Source: Frateuria_A yonginensis (GTDB lineage: Bacteria > Pseudomonadota > Gammaproteobacteria > Xanthomonadales > Rhodanobacteraceae). From it: a stretch of DNA of 64,000 nt. The translations under genes were made by a program, and so were the position numbers. Below are positions 18,276 through 25,647 of this stretch, piece after piece. Location of the stretch: positions 46,512 to 110,511 of the forward strand of contig NZ_JBBBNY010000011.1 of NCBI RefSeq assembly GCF_037137055.1, read 5' to 3'. Numbering within the stretch: the stretch's first letter is position 1; every line of letters starts with the position of its first letter. The notes beneath the pieces are model-generated. The model did not search any database, was not told where the DNA came from, and was given only the letters and a program-made list of their open reading frames with translations.

Positions 18276-19964
18276 TCAGTGCCCCGCAGGCGCCTGCACG
18301 CTGCGCGAGGTCGCCGGCTGGGGCGCGCGCGCGCCCTGCAGCAACTGGTACAGCTTGAGGTACACCGCGTTGGTCCAGCCGAAGCCGATCACGTTGGTGG
18401 TGTAGCCGGCGGTGACTTTGACGTCGGCGTTGCCGAGCACCATGTTGTACTTCTCGCGGATGGTGCCGTCGTGGGCGAAGCCGGTCTCGACGGTGGCCAT
18501 GAACTTGCGCGCCAGGCGGCGCGCATCGTCGTGGAAGCCGTACTCGTCCAGGCCGGAGATCGCCAGCCAGTGGGTCGGCGCCCAGCCGAACGGCTCGTCC
18601 CACTGCGCGCCGCTGCTGCGATCGTCCATCGCCAGGCCGCCCTTGCGCTCGAACACTGCCAGCTTGCCGGCCAGCGCCCTGGCCTGGTCCTTCGAGGCCA
18701 GGCCCGCCCACAGCGGCCAGTAGGTGGTGACGTACGGCTGGCTGGATGGCTTGCCCTGGGTGAAGTCGTAGTCCATGTACATGCCACGCTCGGGGCGCCA
18801 CAGGTACTTGTCCATCGCCGCCTTGCGCCGCGCCGCGGCATCGGCCCACTGCTGCGCCTCGGCCACCTTGCCCAGCTGCAGGGCCAGGTCGTGCAGGTCG
18901 CGCTCGTAGCGGTACAGCAGGCTGTTCAGGCCGACGCCGGCGTAGTGGTGCGTGGTGCCGCCGTAGGGGCCGAAGTGGAAGTTGGTGTCGAAGCCGGACT
19001 CGCGCATGGCGCGGTCGCCCAGGTAGTAGTCGGCCTTGAGCCGGTAGCCTTGCGACCAGGCGCCCGCGCAGACGCTGGACGCCTTCACGTCGCAACTGGT
19101 GGTCTTGAGCTGCGCGGCCTCGGCGGCGTCCGGATGCTCGGACGCCTTCACCAGGTAGCCCGGGTCTTCGTCCGGATGGGCCAGCACCCAGTCGATCACG
19201 CCGCGGTAGTAGGCGCTGCCGTGCATCTCCGGCACCGGCCCGGAGCCGAGGTCGAAGTAGCGGGCCAGGCCGGTGTCGCCGGCGCGATGCTCGGGCCGCG
19301 TCCAGATCCGGTAGTTGGCCACCGCCAGCGGATAGGCATGGACCAGCCAGGCGTGACGCTCGGCTTCGTCCTTGAAGGCGCCGGGCGCGGCCAGCACGTC
19401 GGCGATCATGCGGCTCAGGAACGGCGGCTGCGAGCGGGTCAGGTAGTAGGTGCGGTTGGCGTTGAGCACGCCGCCGTAGTGCTCGACCTCGAACAGCGCG
19501 TTGTCGGTCATGTCGCGCGCCAGGTCCACGTGGCCGTCGGCGAGCAGGCCCAACTGGATGAAGTAGCTGTCCCAGCCGTACATCTCGTTGAACTGGCCGC
19601 CCGGCACGACGTAGGGCCTGGGCAGGTAGAGCAGGCCCTCGGCGGGCAAGGTGGAGGGCATCAGCTCGCCCAGCCGCGTGATGCGCGAGGGCAGCGTGCG
19701 CACCTCGACCCTGCAGCGCCTGGCCACGGCGTCGATGCCGGCCGGCCTGGACAGATCGGCCGGCAGGTAGAGCACGGGTCGGCCCGTCATCTTGGGGTCG
19801 TGCAGCGCCGAGCAGTCGTCCAGCGAGCGGGTCAGCGTGCCCCAGGCCTTGTGGATGTAGGTGCGCGTCTTGGCCGGGTCGGGCGTGGCCGCGTTCGCCG
19901 TCGCGCTGGCCAGGACCAGTGCGGCGGCGCCGAGGAGGGAAACGATCCGCGGGGAGGTCTTCAT
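18276..19964 (-). CDS. treA: GH37 trehalase, periplasmic
   Basis: Hydrolyses alpha,alpha-trehalose to glucose. 562 aa with a signal peptide (MKTSPRIVSLLGAAALVLAS...ANA). Both trehalase signatures are present: PGGQFNEMYGWDSYF (about residues 130-145) and AQWDEPFGWAPTHWLAISGL near the C-terminus, along with GSGPVPEMHGS and GGTTHHYAGVGLNSLLYRYE. ATG 19964 overlaps the stop of the upstream hydrolase by 4 bp, making it the last gene of the GH65-GH65-hydrolase-trehalase set. The open frame continuing upstream is antisense artefact of high GC. Confidence 0.93.
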   Translation of the reverse strand: MKTSPRIVSLLGAAALVLASATANAATPDPAKTRTYIHKAWGTLTRSLDDCSALHDPKMTGRPVLYLPADLSRPAGIDAVARRCRVEVRTLPSRITRLGELMPSTLPAEGLLYLPRPYVVPGGQFNEMYGWDSYFIQLGLLADGHVDLARDMTDNALFEVEHYGGVLNANRTYYLTRSQPPFLSRMIADVLAAPGAFKDEAERHAWLVHAYPLAVANYRIWTRPEHRAGDTGLARYFDLGSGPVPEMHGSAYYRGVIDWVLAHPDEDPGYLVKASEHPDAAEAAQLKTTSCDVKASSVCAGAWSQGYRLKADYYLGDRAMRESGFDTNFHFGPYGGTTHHYAGVGLNSLLYRYERDLHDLALQLGKVAEAQQWADAAARRKAAMDKYLWRPERGMYMDYDFTQGKPSSQPYVTTYWPLWAGLASKDQARALAGKLAVFERKGGLAMDDRSSGAQWDEPFGWAPTHWLAISGLDEYGFHDDARRLARKFMATVETGFAHDGTIREKYNMVLGNADVKVTAGYTTNVIGFGWTNAVYLKLYQLLQGARAPQPATSRSVQAPAGH

Positions 19965-21037
19965 CGATGGGCTTCCTCTTGCGATGGGGCGAGGTGGCGC
20001 TCGAAGAACGCCACGATGGTGCGATAGGCCTGCTGCGATTCCGGCGGTTCGGGGTCGGAGAAGAACGAGTGCCACATGCCTTCCCAGACGTGCAACTCGG
20101 CCTCGACGCCGGCCTGGGCCAGCAGCGCCTGGCTGCGCAGGACCGAGCTCATCGCCATGTCGCGCGTGCCGGTGATCAGCAGCGTCGGCGGGAACCTGGC
20201 GAGCAGCGCCGGCGAGCGCCCGGGCTGCACCATCGGGTCGTCCACGTCGATCCCGTGGAAGTACGGCAGTTGCCTCAGCTCGAGCGGATGCTGCGGCACG
20301 CCCTGCCCGTTGAGCAGCGGCCCGACGTAGGCCGAGTCGCCGTCGATGGTGACCAGCGAGCCGCAGAACGTGCCGATCGCACCGGGGACCGGCAGCTTGT
20401 GCGCGATGAAACGCGCCACCGCCTCGCCGGTGAGGATGCCGCCGGCGGAGCAGCCGTAGATGCCGATCCGTTCCGGCGCGTAGCGCTCGAGCAGCTTGCG
20501 GTAGACCGCCTCGACGTCCTCGCTCGCCGCGGGGAAGCGGTGCTCGGGGCCTTGCCGGTAATCGAGCGTGATCACCTCGATCCGGCCCAGGCTGGCGATC
20601 GGGATGGCCTCGACCAGCCCACCGCTGCCGGCACCCCACAGGAAGGCGCCGCCGTGCAGGTTGATCAGCACGCGGCCGCGATTGGCCGCGCTCACGCCCT
20701 GCGCCGGCAGCACCACGTCGGCACCCACGCCGGCGATCGTCTCGTGGCGAATGGTCACCGGGTAGCGCTTGCGCATGCGCGCGGCGCGGTCGCTGTTGAG
20801 ACGGTCGTAGAACGCCCGGCTGCGTTCGATCGGCGCCTCCAGCGGCGGCGCCTGGGCGCCCGCGGCGAGCATCTTCGGGAAGAACGCGCGCGCCTGCGGC
20901 GAGGCGAACGACGAGTAGGGAATGGCCACCCCGGCGGCGGTCACCGTGCCATCCGGCCTCACCCCCGCGGCCTGCTCCGCCTGCGCGGCGGATGCGAGCA
21001 GGGCCGCGGCAAGCAGCGCCAGCACCGCGCGCGTCAT
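19961..21037 (-). CDS. Secreted alpha/beta hydrolase (HSL-type esterase)
   Basis: 358 aa with a signal peptide (MTRAVLALLAAALLASAAQA). Hormone-sensitive-lipase group: oxyanion motif HGGAFLWGAGSG, nucleophile elbow GCSAGG (GxSxG, Ser nucleophile), Asp in TGTRDMAMSS and His in WEGMWHSFF. Likely esterase or deacetylase; in this locus it could remove acyl groups from an acylated oligosaccharide before GH65/GH37 cleavage. Overlaps both neighbours by 4 bp. Confidence 0.85.
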   Translation of the reverse strand: MTRAVLALLAAALLASAAQAEQAAGVRPDGTVTAAGVAIPYSSFASPQARAFFPKMLAAGAQAPPLEAPIERSRAFYDRLNSDRAARMRKRYPVTIRHETIAGVGADVVLPAQGVSAANRGRVLINLHGGAFLWGAGSGGLVEAIPIASLGRIEVITLDYRQGPEHRFPAASEDVEAVYRKLLERYAPERIGIYGCSAGGILTGEAVARFIAHKLPVPGAIGTFCGSLVTIDGDSAYVGPLLNGQGVPQHPLELRQLPYFHGIDVDDPMVQPGRSPALLARFPPTLLITGTRDMAMSSVLRSQALLAQAGVEAELHVWEGMWHSFFSDPEPPESQQAYRTIVAFFERHLAPSQEEAHR

Positions 21038-23343
21038 GGCGCGTCCTCCGCCGGCCGGCGCGAGAGCACGACCTTGCCGTCACGGTCGCGGCTGACGGTG
21101 ATGTCGTAGCGCTTGCCGCGCAGGGCGACGCGGGTCAGCGTGAACGATTGCCACGTCGGCGGCAGCACCGGCGCATAGGCCTGCACCAGGCCCTGCGGCT
21201 GCAGGCGCAGGCCGGTGAAGCCGTAGACCAGCGTCTGCAGTAGGCCACCGGCGGCGGTGAGGAAGTCGCCGGTGTTGTTGTTCGGGGTTTCGGTGCGCAC
21301 GTTGAACGGCGGCTGCAGCACCCCGGCGTCGCGGTTGCGCTGGAACCAGGCGTCGGCCTCTGCCGCGTCGCCCAGGGTGGCCGCGTAGATCGCCATCGGC
21401 GCCAGCCCCATGCTGTTGGGGTCGCGGTGCGACTGGGCGATCGGCGCCATCGCGTAGTCGTAGTCGCGTCGCCGCACGCCGGGGTCCATCGACAGGTCCA
21501 GCGAGGGATAGGCCAGCAGCGGCAGCGAGCTGCCGCCCCAGGAATCGATGTCGTGCGGCACCGAGGGGTCGAAATCCAGGTGGTGCCCGGCGCCCGCATC
21601 GAAGGGGATGTACAGCTTGCCGGCCACCTCGGACCACCGGGGGTCGGCGCGCTCGCCCAGCACCGCGGCTGCCTGCGTCGCCAGTTGCAGCGCCTTGCGC
21701 GCGGAGACGTTGGTGAAGGTGTCGTTGGGCACGTCGTTGTAGTCCTCGTCGACCGAGGTGACGTGCAGGATCTCGTAGCGTCCGCGCTCGGGCACCCAGG
21801 TGGCGCGGCTGGCCCAGAAGTCGGCCACGGCGCGGATCACCGGCCAGCCCCGCGTGCGCAGCCATGCCTTGTCGCCGCTGGCCAGCCAGTACTGCCACTG
21901 CGCGATGGCGACGTCTGCATTGACATGGATCTCGCGCTCGCCCAGCACGTAGGCGAAGTGTGGCGTCTGCTCGGTGCCGTGTTCGGGGTCCGACTCCCAC
22001 GGGTACATTGCGCCGGGCAGGCCGCGCGCGCGGGCCCGCGCCTCGGCCGCCGGCAGCGTGCGGCTGCGGAAATCGACCAGCGAGCGCGCCCGCTCCGGAT
22101 GCAGCAGCAGCAAGGCCGGGAACAGCCAGGTGTCGTTGTCCCAGAACACGTGTCCGGCATACCCGGGTGTCAGGCCGCAGGCGCCGCTCGGCCAGGCGGT
22201 GCCCGGGGTGACGTTGGACAGCAGGTAGTAGAGGTCCGAGTGGACGATCCGCTGCATCTGCGGGTCGCCGACGATGCGGATGTCGGAGCGCCACAGCGCA
22301 TGCCAGGCGGCCACGTGCGCCTCATGCAGGCGCGCGAAGCCGTCCCCGCGCGCCGCCTTCGCCAGCGCCAGGTCGGCCCTGGCATCGCCGCCCCAGCCCT
22401 CGCGCGACAATGCCACGAACTTGCCGAAGGTGTAGCTGTGGCCCTTGCGCACCCTCGCCTTCAGCTCCAGCGAGAGCCGCCAGGGGCTGCGGTAGACACG
22501 CACGTCGCCGGGATCGAAACCGGCCGGCAGCGAGACCGCCACCGCCTCGGCCATCGCCGGGCCCCGTTCGGCGCGGCCGTCGAGCCACAGGGTGAGCTCG
22601 CGCGCATCGCCGCCGGCGTCCAGCACGCGGGTGTCGCCGTGGTACCACAGCGGCGCGCGGTCCGGCGTGGCGGGCGGGATCGCCTTCAGCTCGAGGTTGT
22701 TCGCCGCCACCGCCTCCTGCATCTGCTCGCCGGTGAGCCTGGCCAGCTCGAAGCGCGGCTGGTGCGGCGCCCACAGCACCAGCGGGAAGGACAGTTCCAC
22801 CTCGCCGTCGAACTGCGGCGTGATCGTCAGCCGGGTGGCCGCCAGGTGCGGCGAGGCCTGGCTGACGAAGGCGGTGACCTCGATGCCCGTCGCGCGGCCA
22901 TGGTCGTCGTAGCGGTAGCGCGTGGTGAGGGTGCCGTCGTGCAGGTTCAGTACCTGCCGGTAGTCCTGGAACACGCGCGGGTCGAGCGCCACCTGGTTGA
23001 GCCAGAAGTGGCCGGCCGCCGAGTGGCCGGTGCTGTAGTCGATCCCGCTCCAGCCGGGCACCGCGGCCGGGCGCGCGATGTCGCCCTGCGCGTAGTCCAT
23101 GAAGGCGACCATGTAGCCGAGGTTGTCCTCGGTGCCGCGCGGCGCGCTCAGCGTGGCGATGTAGCCGTTGCCGAGCTGGGTGGGGAAGTAGCTGGCGAAG
23201 TCCCGGTCGGTCGCCGTGAGAAGGAACGAGGGGTCGGTGGCGGGGACGGCCGACGGCGCCGCCCAGGCCTGCGCCCAGGCCGCGGCGCCCAGCGCCGCCC
23301 AGGCGGCGAGCCGCCACCAGCGGCGGCGCCCCAGGCCGTTCAT
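21034..23343 (-). CDS. GH65 family glycoside hydrolase, exported (paralogue 1)
   Basis: 769 aa; signal peptide ending near AQAWA. Resembles hydrolytic GH65 members (acid trehalase, kojibiose hydrolase, human PGGHG) rather than cytoplasmic phosphorylases. Landmarks: GHVFWDNDTWLFPALLLLHP, MYPWESDPEHGTEQTPHFAY with the expected general acid Glu at about residue 458, REIHVNADVAIAQWQYWL, and FNVRTETPNNNTGDF near the C-terminus. Probably cleaves an alpha-linked disaccharide in the periplasm. Overlaps the downstream esterase gene and the upstream GH65 paralogue by 4 bp each. Confidence 0.85.
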   Translation of the reverse strand: MNGLGRRRWWRLAAWAALGAAAWAQAWAAPSAVPATDPSFLLTATDRDFASYFPTQLGNGYIATLSAPRGTEDNLGYMVAFMDYAQGDIARPAAVPGWSGIDYSTGHSAAGHFWLNQVALDPRVFQDYRQVLNLHDGTLTTRYRYDDHGRATGIEVTAFVSQASPHLAATRLTITPQFDGEVELSFPLVLWAPHQPRFELARLTGEQMQEAVAANNLELKAIPPATPDRAPLWYHGDTRVLDAGGDARELTLWLDGRAERGPAMAEAVAVSLPAGFDPGDVRVYRSPWRLSLELKARVRKGHSYTFGKFVALSREGWGGDARADLALAKAARGDGFARLHEAHVAAWHALWRSDIRIVGDPQMQRIVHSDLYYLLSNVTPGTAWPSGACGLTPGYAGHVFWDNDTWLFPALLLLHPERARSLVDFRSRTLPAAEARARARGLPGAMYPWESDPEHGTEQTPHFAYVLGEREIHVNADVAIAQWQYWLASGDKAWLRTRGWPVIRAVADFWASRATWVPERGRYEILHVTSVDEDYNDVPNDTFTNVSARKALQLATQAAAVLGERADPRWSEVAGKLYIPFDAGAGHHLDFDPSVPHDIDSWGGSSLPLLAYPSLDLSMDPGVRRRDYDYAMAPIAQSHRDPNSMGLAPMAIYAATLGDAAEADAWFQRNRDAGVLQPPFNVRTETPNNNTGDFLTAAGGLLQTLVYGFTGLRLQPQGLVQAYAPVLPPTWQSFTLTRVALRGKRYDITVSRDRDGKVVLSRRPAEDAP

Positions 23344-25574
23344 GGGACGGCCTTCCGCTCGAGTTGTGCCTTGCCGTCGGCGCCGCGCCTGACGGTGATG
23401 TCGTAGCGCTCGCCGCGGAAATGCACGCCCTTCAGGGTCAGCGCGTTCCAGCCCGGCGGCAGCACCGGCGCGTACGCCTCGCTCAGGCCCTTGTCATCGA
23501 TGCGCAGGCCGGTGAGGCCGTACACCAGGCTCTGCACGAAACCGGCCGAGGTGGCGAGGATGTAGCCGGCGTTGTTGGCGACGGTTTCCGTGCGCACGTT
23601 GAACGGCGGCTTGAGGAAGCCGACCAGGTTGCGCTCGACCCAGGCGCCGGCGGCCTTCGCGTCGCCGAGCTCGGCGGCGCCCACGGCCATCATCACCATC
23701 ATCATCTCGTTCGGATCGTCGCCGTGGCGCTTGAGCTCCTGCAGCTGGAAGTCGAAGTCGTTGCGGCGCACCTCGTGCGACATCGGCAGGTCCAGGTTGG
23801 GATACATCAGCCAGACCAGCGAGGAACCCATCCAGGTGATCTTGTCGTGCGGCACCGACTTGTCGAAGTCCAGGTGCCGCTGCTCGGCCTCGTCGAAGGG
23901 GATGTACATCTTGGCGGCGATCTCGCTCCAGCGCGGGTCGGCCTTGGCGCCGACCAGGCCCGCGGCCTTGACCGCGATCTGCAGCGCCTTGCGCGCCGCG
24001 GCGTTGGTGAACGAGTCGTTCGGCACGTCGTTGTAGGCCTCGTCGGGCGAGGTGACGTGGTGGATCTCGTAGCGGTCGTGCGCCTTGTCGTAGGTGACCC
24101 GGCTGGTCCAGAAGGTGGCGATGCCCTCCAGCACCGGCCAGGCATGGGTCTTCAGCCACGCGCGGTCGCCGGTGGCGAGGTAGTACTGCCACTGCGCGAT
24201 GGCGATGTCGGCGTTGACGTGCACCTCGCGGTAGACCTCGTAGGCGAAGTGCGGCGTGACGTCCACGCCGGTCTGCGGGTCGGCCTCCCACGGATACATG
24301 GTGCCTTCCACGCCGTACTGGCGGGCGCGCGCCCGGGCGGGGCCGGTGGTGCGGGCGCGGAACATCACGATCGGCCTGGCCCGTTCCGGATGCAGCAGCA
24401 GCAGCGCCGGAAACACCCAGGAGTCGCTGTCCCAGAACGCATGTCCGGCGTAGTTGGGCGTCAGCGCGCAGGCGCCCATCGGCCAGGCGGTGCCGACGGT
24501 GCTGTTGGACAGCAGGTAGTAGAGGTCCGAGTGCACCGCCTTCTGCACGGCCGGGTCGCCGTCCACCACGATGTCCGAGCGCCACAGCGCATGCCAGGCC
24601 GCCTGGTGGTCGGCCAGCAGGCGCTCGAAGCCGGTGCCGCGCGCGCCGGTGGCGAGGGCGAGCACGTCCTGGTCGTCGCCCCAGCCCTCGCGCGACAGCG
24701 CCAGGTACTTGGTGAACACGTAGCGCCGGCCCTTGTGCAGGGTGGCGGTGATCTCCAGCGACAGCTTGGTCGGGGTCTGCTCGAGCCTCACCGCATCGGG
24801 CTGCAGGCCCTCGGGCAAGCCGATCGCAGCCGCCTCGGCCATCGCCAGGCCGTGCTGCGCCCTGCCCTGCAGGTGCAGCGTCAGCGCCTTGGCGTCGCCG
24901 CCGCTGGACAGCACGCGGGTGTAGCCCGGATACCACACCGGCGCACGGTCGGGCGTGGGTACCGGCTTGTTGTCCAGGTTCTGCCCGCTGGCGATCACCG
25001 CGGCGATCATCTCCTCCCCGCCCATGCTGGCGATCGGGAAACGCGGCTGGTGCTCGGACCACAGGCGCAGCGGGAAGCTCAGTTGCACGGGGCCGTCGAA
25101 CTGCGGCGTGATCGCGATGCGGGTGGCGGCCAGGTGCGGCGCGGCCTGGCTGACGAAGCTGGTCACCTCGACGTCGCTGGCCTTGTTGGCGTAGGCGAAG
25201 CGGTAGCGGGTGGTGAGCGTGGCGCCATGCATGTCCAGCGTCTGCGCGTAGTCCTGGAAGATGCCCGCGTCCAGCCGGGTGCGGTTGAGCCAGCCGCCGC
25301 CCGGGTTGTAGTCGATCTCGCTCCAGCCCGGGATCATCGCAGGACGCGAGATGTCCCCCGGCTTGTAGTCCATGAAGGCGACCATGTAGGCCGGCGCCGG
25401 CTCGGTACCGCGCGGCGAGGTCATGGTCGAGAAGTAGCCGTTGGCTAGGTAGCTCGGAAAGTAGCGGCCGAAGTCGCTGGCCTTGGCGGTGAAGAGGAAG
25501 CTGGGGTCGGTGGCGGCGTGGAGGGGACCGGCCGCGACCAGCAGCAGAAAGGCAAGCAGACGACCTGGCTTCAT
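23340..25574 (-). CDS. GH65 family glycoside hydrolase, exported (paralogue 2)
   Basis: 744 aa, signal peptide MKPGRLLAFLLLVAAGPLHA. Clearly duplicated from or with the next gene; they share order and wording of most motifs (ATDPSFLFTA, VPGWSG/IPGWSE, HAFWDSDSWVFPALLLLHP, VHVNADIAIAQWQYYL). At the position of the general acid the motif reads TGVDVTPHFAY, with Asp at about residue 438 instead of Glu. FNVRTETVANNAGYIL is intact. Either a different substrate geometry or reduced activity is possible. First gene after the terminator that follows the TonB receptor. Confidence 0.85.
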   Translation of the reverse strand: MKPGRLLAFLLLVAAGPLHAATDPSFLFTAKASDFGRYFPSYLANGYFSTMTSPRGTEPAPAYMVAFMDYKPGDISRPAMIPGWSEIDYNPGGGWLNRTRLDAGIFQDYAQTLDMHGATLTTRYRFAYANKASDVEVTSFVSQAAPHLAATRIAITPQFDGPVQLSFPLRLWSEHQPRFPIASMGGEEMIAAVIASGQNLDNKPVPTPDRAPVWYPGYTRVLSSGGDAKALTLHLQGRAQHGLAMAEAAAIGLPEGLQPDAVRLEQTPTKLSLEITATLHKGRRYVFTKYLALSREGWGDDQDVLALATGARGTGFERLLADHQAAWHALWRSDIVVDGDPAVQKAVHSDLYYLLSNSTVGTAWPMGACALTPNYAGHAFWDSDSWVFPALLLLHPERARPIVMFRARTTGPARARARQYGVEGTMYPWEADPQTGVDVTPHFAYEVYREVHVNADIAIAQWQYYLATGDRAWLKTHAWPVLEGIATFWTSRVTYDKAHDRYEIHHVTSPDEAYNDVPNDSFTNAAARKALQIAVKAAGLVGAKADPRWSEIAAKMYIPFDEAEQRHLDFDKSVPHDKITWMGSSLVWLMYPNLDLPMSHEVRRNDFDFQLQELKRHGDDPNEMMMVMMAVGAAELGDAKAAGAWVERNLVGFLKPPFNVRTETVANNAGYILATSAGFVQSLVYGLTGLRIDDKGLSEAYAPVLPPGWNALTLKGVHFRGERYDITVRRGADGKAQLERKAVP

Positions 25575-25594
25575 CGCGCCTCCGTCGAAGATCG

Positions 25595-25635
25595 AAAAAA
25601 GCGCCTGCGCCCGCCACGGAGGGCGGACGCAGGCG
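25595..25635 (-). terminator. Intrinsic terminator/attenuator between TonB receptor and GH65 genes
   Basis: On the minus strand CGCCTGCG (25635-25628) pairs with CGCAGGCG (25609-25602), extended inward by five more pairs past one mismatch, and followed by six Ts (25600-25595). It starts 13 bp after the receptor stop. It would step down transcription into the hydrolase genes, a known design where the abundant receptor needs more mRNA than the enzymes. Confidence 0.85.
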
Positions 25636-25647
25636 ATCCGGGGTCGA

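Noticed and set aside
18276..21083. 935-residue minus-strand frame as one fused protein
   Set aside because: The first part is the out-of-frame reading of the alpha/beta hydrolase; trehalase begins with its own signal peptide at 19964.
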